Source: DAIRVC01 sp036803025 (GTDB taxonomy: Bacteria; Chloroflexota; Anaerolineae; Anaerolineales; E44-bin32). From it: a stretch of 42,360 nucleotides of DNA. Positions within the stretch are counted from its first letter, which is position 1, and each line of letters starts with the position of its first letter. Where the stretch lies: assembly GCA_036803025.1 (NCBI GenBank), contig DAIRVC010000005.1, positions 1-42,360 of the forward strand, in the 5' to 3' direction. Shown one piece after another: positions 23,011-29,932 of the stretch. Under the pieces are notes generated by a model. It was not told where the DNA came from and made no database searches. It worked only from the letters and a program-made list of their open reading frames with translations. The position numbers and the translations under genes are program-made.

Positions 23011-24915
23011 ATGGCTGACGAACTGGTGCTGGTCGCCGAAGACAGTGAGGAGATCCGCCGCTTCGTCGAGGAGAGCATCCTGGGGCCGGCCGGATTCCGG
23101 GTCACCGCTGTCGGCGACGGGATGTCGGCGCTGACGTTGGCCGGGGAGCTGCTGCCCGACTTCGTCCTGACGGATGAGAACATGCCCGGCCTTTCGGGGC
23201 TGGATCTGATCCGGCGCTTGCGCGCCGAGAGACCCGACTTGCCCGTGATCCTGATGTCGAGCGAGGATTCGCAGGGCCTGGCGGCGGAGGCGGATCGGGC
23301 CGGGGCGGCGGCCTTTCTGGTGAAGCCCTTCACCTCCGAGCAACTGCTAGCGGCGATCGAGAAGGCGCGGCTGGCATTGTTCGCGCGGCAGGCTGCCGAT
23401 GGCGTGCGCGAGACGGCTTCGCCGGAGCAGCGCATCCGCGAGCTGGAAGCCCTGGCACGCATCGGCCGGACCGTGACCGCCATGCTCGATCTGGACCAGG
23501 TCCTGACGACGGTCATCGACGAGGCGGTGCGGTTGACCGGGGCCGAAGAGGGCAGCTTGCTGCTGTTAGACGAGAGCACCAGCGAGCTGTACATGCGCGC
23601 CTCCAAGAACTTCGACGAGGGCTTCGCCCGCACCTTCCGGCTGCGCGTCGAAGATTCGCTGGCGGGCCAGGTGATCGCCTCGGGACGTCCCTTCTTGATG
23701 GATGAGCGCGCCCCGCAGAAGATCAAGACCGCCTATCTGGTTCAGTCGCTGGCCTACGTCCCGCTGCGGGTGCGCGGCCACACCATCGGGGTTCTGGGCG
23801 TCGACAACCGCGCCGCCCGCAAGCAGATGTCCAAGCGCGATCTGACCGTGCTCGAGGCGATGGCCGACTATGCCGCCATCGCCATCGAGAATGCGCAGTT
23901 GTACAACCGCAGCGAGAGCGAGCGGCGTAAGCTTGAGACCGTGCTGACTCAGACGGAGGATGGGGTCATTCTGGTGGATGCCGACGGCCGACTGCTGCTG
24001 GCCAATCGCACCGCCAGCGAGGCCTTTGGCATCCCGGGGGATATGCTCGGGCGTTCGGTGGCCGAGGCGCTGGACGACGGGATGCTGCTCGGGCTGCTGC
24101 GCGCCGACAGCGACCACCCGCGGCGCGAGGAAATCACGCTGCGCGACGGCCGCGTGTTCAACGCCCAGCGGACGACGATCGCTGGCATCGGACAGGCGGT
24201 CGTGATGCAGGACATCACGCACCTGAAGGAGCTCGATCGGATCAAGTCGGAGTTCGTGGCGACGGTCTCGCACGACCTGCGCTCGCCCTTGACCGCCATC
24301 CTGGGCTACATCGAGCTGATCGGCAGAGTCGGGCCGGTGACGGAACAGCAGCGCGAATTCATCCGGCGGGTGCAGCTGTCTGTCCAGCAGATTACCAGCC
24401 TGGTGACGGCCCTGCTGGATCTGGGGCGGATCGAGTCCGGGCTGGATAACGCCAAGGAACACACCTCCCTGGGGGTGCTGGCGGGATATGCAGTGGACAG
24501 CTTGCGCGGCGCGGCCGAGGTGAAAGGACTGACCCTCGAGACCGATCTGCCGCTCGATCTCCCGGCGGTCTACGGCGTGCCGGTGCGGCTGAGGCAGGTG
24601 GTCAGCAATCTACTCGAGAATGCCATCAAGTACACGCCCAGCGGCGGACGCGTGCGAGTCGAAGCGACGGCTGAGGCGGGTCAGGTGGTCTTGCGTGTCA
24701 TCGACAGCGGCGTGGGGATACCGCCTGCAGACCAACCCTATCTGTTCGACAAGTTCTTTCGCGCCGGAAATGTGCCGGCCGAGGTGGCCGGCGCCGGGCT
24801 GGGGCTCTCGATCGTGCGCTCGATCGTCGAGAGTCATAATGGCCGCATCTGGGTCGATTCTAAGCTGAACGAGGGGACAACCTTCGTGGTGGTGTTGCCG
24901 GCGGCGACTGACTGA
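23011..24915 (+). CDS. Hybrid sensor histidine kinase, REC-GAF-PAS-HisKA-HATPase_c
   Basis: This soluble kinase has 634 residues. Its domains in order are: an N-terminal receiver with an intact phospho-acceptor (Asp 55 in VLTDENMPG) and LVKPF; a GAF domain (about 155-300); a PAS domain (about 310-405; GVILVDADGRLLLANRTA); HisKA with the phosphorylated His about 421 (SHDLRSPL); and an ATP-binding domain with NLLENAIKYTP, DSGVGIP and GAGLGLSI. There is no membrane segment, so it senses a cytoplasmic cue or another protein. The N-terminal receiver probably gates the kinase. ATG 23011 is chosen since the receiver starts right there. It follows the pseudo-receiver gene by 69 bp. Confidence 0.9.
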   Translation: MADELVLVAEDSEEIRRFVEESILGPAGFRVTAVGDGMSALTLAGELLPDFVLTDENMPGLSGLDLIRRLRAERPDLPVILMSSEDSQGLAAEADRAGAAAFLVKPFTSEQLLAAIEKARLALFARQAADGVRETASPEQRIRELEALARIGRTVTAMLDLDQVLTTVIDEAVRLTGAEEGSLLLLDESTSELYMRASKNFDEGFARTFRLRVEDSLAGQVIASGRPFLMDERAPQKIKTAYLVQSLAYVPLRVRGHTIGVLGVDNRAARKQMSKRDLTVLEAMADYAAIAIENAQLYNRSESERRKLETVLTQTEDGVILVDADGRLLLANRTASEAFGIPGDMLGRSVAEALDDGMLLGLLRADSDHPRREEITLRDGRVFNAQRTTIAGIGQAVVMQDITHLKELDRIKSEFVATVSHDLRSPLTAILGYIELIGRVGPVTEQQREFIRRVQLSVQQITSLVTALLDLGRIESGLDNAKEHTSLGVLAGYAVDSLRGAAEVKGLTLETDLPLDLPAVYGVPVRLRQVVSNLLENAIKYTPSGGRVRVEATAEAGQVVLRVIDSGVGIPPADQPYLFDKFFRAGNVPAEVAGAGLGLSIVRSIVESHNGRIWVDSKLNEGTTFVVVLPAATD

Positions 24916-24940
24916 CAGCTTGCCCGGACTGCGAATCAAC

Positions 24941-24968
24941 ACGGGTTCGGCGCACGCGCCGAACCCGT
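24941..24968 (+). terminator. Hairpin after the histidine kinase gene
   Basis: ACGGGTTCGGCGC and its exact reverse complement are separated by two bases, so about 11 bp can pair with a small loop. It lies 25 bp after the kinase stop. Only a weak TT follows, so it may be a poor terminator. Confidence 0.55.
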
Positions 24969-24979
24969 CCGTTAAAGGT

Positions 24980-25077
24980 GCCTCCGCCGGGGCGGTGAGG
25001 GGGGAGCCCGGCGGAGGCCTTCGCCAAAGGAGGAGACAGCGATGAGCGTTGGGGTAAACCCCCCGCTTCTCGTCTCC
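24980..25077 (+). other. Nested inverted repeats in the kinase/exonuclease spacer
   Basis: The 287-bp spacer holds, after the terminator-like hairpin, GCCTCCGCCGGG (24980-24991) pairing with CCCGGCGGAGGC (25007-25018). Next comes a long imperfect hairpin from GGAGAC (25031) to GTCTCC (25077), whose tip is GGGG-TAAA-CCCC. The second hairpin would bury a strong Shine-Dalgarno (AAAGGAGGAGA) and an ATG. This is the layout of a translation-controlled leader, but no known RNA family was recognised. Confidence 0.35.
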
Positions 25078-25116
25078 ACCGCTATAATACCCCGCCGGTC
25101 GGAAGGCGGACAATGA
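25042..25116 (+). CDS. Possible 24-residue leader peptide
   Basis: An ATG follows AAAGGAGGAGACAGCG, one of the best ribosome sites in the window. It opens a 24-codon frame (MSVGVNPPLLVSTAIIPRRS, then EGGQ) that ends in TGA. The frame contains the TATAAT of the downstream promoter, so it would be transcribed only from an upstream promoter. The product has no recognised similarity. It may be a real leader peptide or a chance frame. Confidence 0.2.
   Translation: MSVGVNPPLLVSTAIIPRRSEGGQ
25083..25088 (+). promoter_or_regulatory. -10 box upstream of the exonuclease gene
   Basis: A perfect TATAAT would start transcription near 25095, leaving a leader of about 108 nt before the GTG at 25203. No good -35 hexamer is present. 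A single TTGTCCACC near 25144, close to a GC-rich-type DnaA box, lies in the leader. Confidence 0.4.
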
Positions 25117-25202
25117 AGAAGGTCACCGTGCAATCGTGACTTTTGTCCACCCGGAGAGTCTGAGGCGGCAATGCCGGGTCCCATGCTGAAGGCCGGGTTC
25201 TG

Positions 25203-26441
25203 GTGAGCATGACCGAGTCGAGCGAGCTGCGGCGACGATTGGAGCGCCTGGGCAGGCGACGCCCGTCGCAACGGCCGCCGCCTGAAGGGCGGGGGTCGGG
25301 CCAGATGCCGCCGGGTGAGGAGCTGGCTACCGCCCGGGGGGCTGCCTTCCGCATGCAGCGCGCCTACCCCCTCGGGCACCAGCACGGCCCGACCCCGCTG
25401 GCGGCGATGCTGACAGTCGAGCCGGAACTGGCGGCGGAAGTCGCCGGTCAGGCGGCGCTGGCCGGGGTTCCCCACAGCCGGCTATGCTTTCTTGACACGG
25501 AGACCACCGGGTTGGTCGGCGGGGCCGGGACCCTCGTGTTCCTGGTGGGCGTCGGCACCTTCACTGGATCTGAGTTCCGGATTCGTCAGTACTTCCTGCG
25601 CGATCCGGGCGAAGAGCCGGCCATGCTCGAGGCGCTGCAAAGCGACCTGGACGAGGCGGGAGGGTTCGTCACCTTCAACGGTCGGGCGTTCGACCTGCCG
25701 CTGCTGGAGATGCGCTATCGCATCGGCCTGCGGCGGGATCGGCCGCTGAGTCGGCTTCCGCATCTGGACCTGCTCTTCCCCTCCCGGCGGCTGTGGCAGG
25801 CGGTACTGCCGGACTGCAGCCTGGGCACGCTCGAACGGCACGTCCTGGGGCTCGAGCGCCAGGAGGCCGACGTCCCGGGCGCGCTGATCCCCGCGCTGTA
25901 TCTCGAATACCTGCGCAGCGGTGACATGAGCGATATGGCCCGCGTGGCTTATCACAACGCCATGGACGTGCTCTCGCTGGTCAGCCTGGCCGTCCAGGTG
26001 TTGACCCGCTACCGCCAGGAGCAGCTGGGCAGCCTGTCCGCAGCCGAGGCACTGGCCGTGGCGCGTTGGCATCATGCCGCCGGCCGGAACGAATCTGCCG
26101 AAACCGCTTATCGAGTGGCCCTTTTGGGCGAATCACATCACCGTGTACGGGTGCAAACGCTGCGACGGTACACGCGCCATCTGAAGCAGGGCGGGCGCTG
26201 GGACGAGGCGATCGTGATGTGGCAGGAATGGCACTCGCTCTCGCCCGAGGATCCGGTGCCGTGCCTGGAAATCGCCAAGTACTACGAGTGGCGCGCCGGT
26301 GACATCGATCAGGCACAGCGCTGGGCCGAGGCGGCGCTGATCTCGTTGACGCACTGGGACCCGGATTGGCGGCGCGATCAGGCCTGGGCGGCCGTCGAGC
26401 ATCGGCTGCGCCGCCTTATCCAGAAGTTGAATCAGCAGTAG
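25203..26441 (+). CDS. RNase H-like exonuclease domain protein (YprB type)
   Basis: This 412-residue protein has an Arg/Pro-rich N-terminus followed by a DEDD-type ribonuclease H-like fold. The metal ligands appear in FLDTETTGL, FVTFNGRAFDLPLL (Asp), the HLDLLFPSRRLW strand and YHNAMDVLSLVSL. This order is typical of the YprB/PF13482 group. The C-terminal 130 residues form TPR-like helices (ARWHHAAGRNESAETAYRVAL is part of this region). It probably degrades or trims nucleic acid, but the substrate is unknown. The start may be GTG 25203 or ATG 25209; neither has a clear ribosome site. It converges with the phosphodiesterase gene. Confidence 0.82.
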   Translation: MSMTESSELRRRLERLGRRRPSQRPPPEGRGSGQMPPGEELATARGAAFRMQRAYPLGHQHGPTPLAAMLTVEPELAAEVAGQAALAGVPHSRLCFLDTETTGLVGGAGTLVFLVGVGTFTGSEFRIRQYFLRDPGEEPAMLEALQSDLDEAGGFVTFNGRAFDLPLLEMRYRIGLRRDRPLSRLPHLDLLFPSRRLWQAVLPDCSLGTLERHVLGLERQEADVPGALIPALYLEYLRSGDMSDMARVAYHNAMDVLSLVSLAVQVLTRYRQEQLGSLSAAEALAVARWHHAAGRNESAETAYRVALLGESHHRVRVQTLRRYTRHLKQGGRWDEAIVMWQEWHSLSPEDPVPCLEIAKYYEWRAGDIDQAQRWAEAALISLTHWDPDWRRDQAWAAVEHRLRRLIQKLNQQ

Positions 26442-26529
26442 CGGCCAAGGGTAGTCGAGGACAGCCAACGGTCGGGCATGAGCGCTGCCCGGGTCATGGA
26501 GCGTGCTTCCCTTGTGACCGGAGGCGACC

Positions 26530-27588
26530 TCAGCCGCCGAACAGGGTGAAGGCCTCGCGCACCGGGCGACCGGTCATGCCTTCAGGAACCGGCAACCCAA
26601 GGACCCACAGGGCTGTCGCGGCGGTGTCGTAGATGTGAACCTCGGAGGTCAGCGTCCGACCGGTGGCGACGCCCGGCCCAGCCACGATCCACGGGATGGT
26701 CATATCCTCCGGCCGGGATGAGCCATGGCTGCGTTCGTGCCCGCCGTGATCCGCCGTCAGAACAACCAATGTTGAATCCGCCAGGCCCTCGGCCGTCAGA
26801 GCGTCCAGGATGACGCCGACCTGCCGATCGACTGCGCCGACTTCGCGGATATAGGCGGGGGACATCCAACCTTCCCCGTGACCGGCATGGTCGATACCCA
26901 GCAGATGCACGAACATCACGCCAAAGCCGGAGCGCATCTGAGCGACAGCCTGAGCAGCTACGGCAGCATCGCCGTCGGGGATATACATGAAGATGTCCAC
27001 GGTCCCCGGGACGGCGATATGGACAAGCCGCTCGACGGAGACGATCATCACGGTCTTGTAGCCCGCCGCTTTCGCCAGTGTGAAGACCGTTAGGCTTCGC
27101 GAGAAGCCGTTCTCGGGCTCGTAGCTGTTCCATGACAGGCCATGCGATTCGACTCCGTAACCGGTCAGCATGGAGGCGTGAGTCGGCAACGTCACAGAAG
27201 GCAGGACGGTCTGGGCCGACCACGAGGCCGCCCCACGTGCGGCCAGGGCCGAGATGCTGGGCGCCGAGTCGGACGTGATGGCATCCGGCCTGAGGCCGTC
27301 AAGGCTGAGGATGAGCACTCGAGCGGCGGCCGGATGGTCGGGTGTCGGAGTCGGCGGGACGGGAGTCGGCGAGGGCGTGGGGGTCTCGGTCGCCGTAGGG
27401 CTGGCCGTCTGCGTAGGCGAAGCCGGGAGGGGGGTTGCGGTCGGCGAGGGAGAGAACGGAAGCTGGCCGGTCCAGGCGCAGGCTGCGCTGAGAATCGCCG
27501 CAATGGCAAAGGCCTGCGCAGGCGCCGGAGCACGCCGCTGGTGCGGGGGCCGGGCGGGCGTTTCCCTGGCGCGCCAGCAGCGTGTCAT
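26530..27588 (-). CDS. Exported type I phosphodiesterase/nucleotide pyrophosphatase family protein
   Basis: This alkaline-phosphatase-fold hydrolase has 352 residues. A basic start, a hydrophobic segment and a possible lipobox (SAAC) precede a long Thr/Pro linker. The catalytic domain begins VLILSLDGLRPD (first metal Asp). The nucleophile is probably Thr 133 in SVTLPTHASMLTG, and the other metal ligands are in GIDHAGHGEGW and TADHGGHERSHG. It would cleave phosphodiester or pyrophosphate bonds outside the membrane; substrate unknown. ATG 27588 is chosen for AGGAGA nine bases upstream. It lies 78 bp behind the chelatase stop and may be co-transcribed with it. Confidence 0.85.
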   Translation of the reverse strand: MTRCWRARETPARPPHQRRAPAPAQAFAIAAILSAACAWTGQLPFSPSPTATPLPASPTQTASPTATETPTPSPTPVPPTPTPDHPAAARVLILSLDGLRPDAITSDSAPSISALAARGAASWSAQTVLPSVTLPTHASMLTGYGVESHGLSWNSYEPENGFSRSLTVFTLAKAAGYKTVMIVSVERLVHIAVPGTVDIFMYIPDGDAAVAAQAVAQMRSGFGVMFVHLLGIDHAGHGEGWMSPAYIREVGAVDRQVGVILDALTAEGLADSTLVVLTADHGGHERSHGSSRPEDMTIPWIVAGPGVATGRTLTSEVHIYDTAATALWVLGLPVPEGMTGRPVREAFTLFGG

Positions 27589-27666
27589 CTGAGTCGGTCT
27601 CCTCGCATCCAAGAGAACCTGATCGCGGCGCGGGACCGCGGGCGAGGTCTCAACCGCGCGGCGTGA

Positions 27667-28626
27667 TCAGGCGGCGTCGATTTCCTGGCGCACGGTCTGG
27701 TAGAGATGTTCGGCGCGCAGTTGGTGCAGCGTGTAGCACGGGCAGCCCAGGCGGTCGGCCAGGGACTTGGCCAGACCCTGATCGAATGCGGCGTGTTCCA
27801 TGTTGATCACAATCGAACGGATCTGCGCCTGGCGAATGCGATCGGCGACCTGGTGGGCTTCCTGCTGGGGCGGCAGGCTGCTCATGGATACGTTCCCGGC
27901 GCCGTCGGTGAGCAGGATCATCAACGGCAGGACGTCGGGGTGGGCGATCTTCTCCTGTTGGAAGAGCTCGAAGGCCAAAGTCAGCCCGGCCGAGAGAGGC
28001 GTCTTGCCGCCGACGGGGATATCCGCCAAGGCGCGTTGCGCCAGCTGAACTGAGTTGGTCGGAGGCAGCACCGTCAGGGCACGGTCCTTCTGGAAGACGA
28101 CCAGGCCCACGCGGTCGCGGCGCTGGTAGGCGTCGGTCAACAGCGACAGAATGGCGCCTTTGGTGGCCGACATGCGCTCGGCGACGGCCATCGACCAGGA
28201 AGCGTCGACGACAAACAGGATCAGGTTGGCCGCCCGGCGGACGCGCACTTTTCGCTGCAGGTCATCCGGCTGGATGGCGAAGGCCACCCGCTGGCGCTGC
28301 TCCGCGCGGCGCCGCTGGAAGGGGGCCGCCGCTCGGATGGTGGCGTCGAAGGCGATGTCGTCGGTCTTTCCCTGGGCGGGGCGGGCGCGGATGTAGCGGC
28401 CGCGGCGCAGGTCCGTGCGGGTCAGCGTCCGTCGGCCGCCATGACGGCGTGTCATGCGATCCAGCGGGCTCTGAATGCGTCGCGGGGTGAAGATCGGGCC
28501 GGACTTGACCTTCTCGCCGCCGTCCCACCAGTGCGCCTCGAGCGCCTCGGCTACGTCCTGGCGGGTGGGATCGGGTTTGTCTTGCTGGCGCTGTTCTTCG
28601 TCGACCTCACGGGCTATGGACGAGCT
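27667..28626 (-). CDS. ChlD-type chelatase C-terminal half (VWA domain), reached by a -1 frameshift
   Basis: This frame is open without a stop from the nine-A run at 28626-28634 to 27667. It begins with an acidic linker (REVDEEQRQQDKPDPTRQDV), then PRRIQSPLDRM, a basic stretch (RTLTRTDLRRGRYIRARP) and a VWA domain with MIDAS motif DASWS in FVVDASWSM, and LLTDGAGNVS. These are hallmarks of the D subunit of magnesium/cobalt chelatases. No strong start exists near the run; the first ATG, at 28455, would omit the linker. The natural product is most likely the 684-residue I-D fusion made by a -1 shift from the upstream frame. The metal is unknown, and cobN or chlH is not in the window. Confidence 0.8.
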   Translation of the reverse strand, partial: SSSIAREVDEEQRQQDKPDPTRQDVAEALEAHWWDGGEKVKSGPIFTPRRIQSPLDRMTRRHGGRRTLTRTDLRRGRYIRARPAQGKTDDIAFDATIRAAAPFQRRRAEQRQRVAFAIQPDDLQRKVRVRRAANLILFVVDASWSMAVAERMSATKGAILSLLTDAYQRRDRVGLVVFQKDRALTVLPPTNSVQLAQRALADIPVGGKTPLSAGLTLAFELFQQEKIAHPDVLPLMILLTDGAGNVSMSSLPPQQEAHQVADRIRQAQIRSIVINMEHAAFDQGLAKSLADRLGCPCYTLHQLRAEHLYQTVRQEIDAA

Positions 28627-29720
28627 TTTTTTTTAGCCTCGGCCTTCTCGTCGGCGGGGGTGGTCTCGATCTCCTCGCCATCTTCGCTGACCTGGGCCTG
28701 GGCCTGCTCGATGCGCGCCTGGAGTTCCTGCGGGTCGACGTTGACCTGCTGGAAGGGGCCGCGGCGCAGGCGGTGGGGGAGCGCCAGCTCTGCGGCCAGG
28801 GCGATATCCCGGTCGTTGACGTGGGTGCGGCCTTCGAAGGCTGCATGCGCGCGGGCCGCCTTGAGGATGACCAGGTCGGCGCGATGCCCGTCGACGTCCA
28901 GCGACGAGGTCAGCGCGGCGATGGCCAGCAGGTCGCGCTTGGTGTAGGTGACCTTCTCGACCAGCTCTCGGCCGGCCTCGATCTCTCGGGAGAGGGCCTC
29001 TTCGCGCAACATCCAGGCCAAGCGGAAACCTTCCGGATCGGCTTCGTAGGCCAGGTTGCGTTCCATGATGGCGACCCGGTCACGCGGATCGTGCAGGCCG
29101 CGGATGTCGACCGAGAGGGCGAAGCGGTCGAGCAGCTGCGGGCGCAGGTCGCCCTCCTCCGGGTTCATCGTGCCGACCAGGATGTAGCGGGCCGGGTGGG
29201 CGAAGGAGATGCCCTCGCGTTCGACGATGTTCATTCCCAGCGCCGCCGAATCGAGCAACAGGTCGACGACGTGGTCGTCCAGCAGATTGACCTCATCGAT
29301 GTAGAGCAGGCCGCGGTTGGCGGCGGCCAGCACGCCCGGTTCGAAGCTGCGCACCCCTTCTTTGATGGCTTTCTCGATATCCAGCGTGCCGACCACCCGG
29401 TCTTCGGTGGCCGAGACGGGCAGATCGACGAAAGAGGTCCGCCGGCTGTTGACCGGCAGGCGCTCGTTGCGCGCGGCGCGCTCCTTGCAGTCGGTGCACC
29501 AGGTCGTCGGCCGGTCGGGGTCGCACCCGAAACGGCAGTCCGCCACGACCCGCACCTCGGGCAGCAAGGCGGCCAGGGCGCGGGCGGCGGTCGACTTGCC
29601 GGTGCCGCGCTCGCCGCGGATCAGCACCCCGCCGATACGCGGGTTGACTGCATTCAGGACCAGCGCGCGGCACATGCGCTCTTGTCCGACGATGGCAGTG
29701 AATGGGTAGACGACGGCCAC
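28614..29720 (-). CDS. ChlI-type AAA+ subunit (N-terminal half of a putative cobalto/magnesium chelatase)
   Basis: This 368-residue AAA+ ATPase starts YPFTAIVGQERMCRALVLNA and carries Walker A GERGTGKST, the Cys-containing insertion CRFGCDPDRPTTWCTDC, Walker B LLYIDEVNLL and sensor motif GTMNPEEGDLRPQLLDRF. It is the small-subunit-like motor of the chelatases that insert Mg or Co into tetrapyrroles. GTG 29720 is chosen for GGAG upstream and a -10 box at 29740-29745. The frame ends EAKKKARP four codons after AAAAAAAAA. The -1 frame continues into the VWA half, so standard translation would yield only this short product. Confidence 0.9.
   Translation of the reverse strand: MAVVYPFTAIVGQERMCRALVLNAVNPRIGGVLIRGERGTGKSTAARALAALLPEVRVVADCRFGCDPDRPTTWCTDCKERAARNERLPVNSRRTSFVDLPVSATEDRVVGTLDIEKAIKEGVRSFEPGVLAAANRGLLYIDEVNLLDDHVVDLLLDSAALGMNIVEREGISFAHPARYILVGTMNPEEGDLRPQLLDRFALSVDIRGLHDPRDRVAIMERNLAYEADPEGFRLAWMLREEALSREIEAGRELVEKVTYTKRDLLAIAALTSSLDVDGHRADLVILKAARAHAAFEGRTHVNDRDIALAAELALPHRLRRGPFQQVNVDPQELQARIEQAQAQVSEDGEEIETTPADEKAEAKKKARP
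28626..28634 (-). other. Nine-A slippery run linking the ChlI and ChlD frames
   Basis: On the minus strand the codons read GCT AAA AAA AAA GCT, so the heptamer A-AAA-AAA is in the correct zero-frame phase for -1 slippage of tRNA-Lys. A purine-rich GAGAAGG lies about 10-15 nt upstream and could act as a Shine-Dalgarno-like stimulator. Downstream pairing is weak (TCGTC with GACGA). A run of nine As is also long enough for transcriptional slippage. A sequencing indel is the trivial alternative. Confidence 0.7.
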
Positions 29721-29739
29721 GGCAGTGATCTCCGGCGAG

Positions 29740-29745
29740 ATTATA
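29740..29745 (-). promoter_or_regulatory. -10 box of the chelatase gene
   Basis: TATAAT on the minus strand ends 20 nt before GTG 29720, leaving a leader of about 13 nt that contains GGAG. No clear -35 is present. It supports GTG 29720 as the start rather than the further upstream codons in the open frame. Confidence 0.5.
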
Positions 29746-29868
29746 CCTGATCCGTCTCGGCCGGCTGGGCCGAACCTTCGTTCTGGGAGGGGTGCGGCCG
29801 GCGACGCCGTGCTCATGGCGCCGGGAAACAGGCGGGAGACGGCCCGACCGAGGCCGATTCAACTCCGG

Positions 29869-29897
29869 TTGTCAATCGGCCGGTTCACCTTTATAAT
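29869..29897 (+). promoter_or_regulatory. Sigma-70 promoter of the S1-domain protein
   Basis: TTGTCA (29869-29874) and TATAAT (29892-29897) are exactly 17 bp apart, the best-matched promoter in the window. Transcription would start near 29904, about 29 nt before the ATG. High expression fits a ribosome-associated protein. Confidence 0.75.
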
Positions 29898-29932
29898 CAA
29901 CCTATCCTACTGTCGTCGGAGAACCGAGTTCC

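Noticed and set aside
25144..25152. TTGTCCACC resembling a DnaA box
   Set aside because: It is a single imperfect match far from dnaA and without neighbours, so it is not evidence for an origin.
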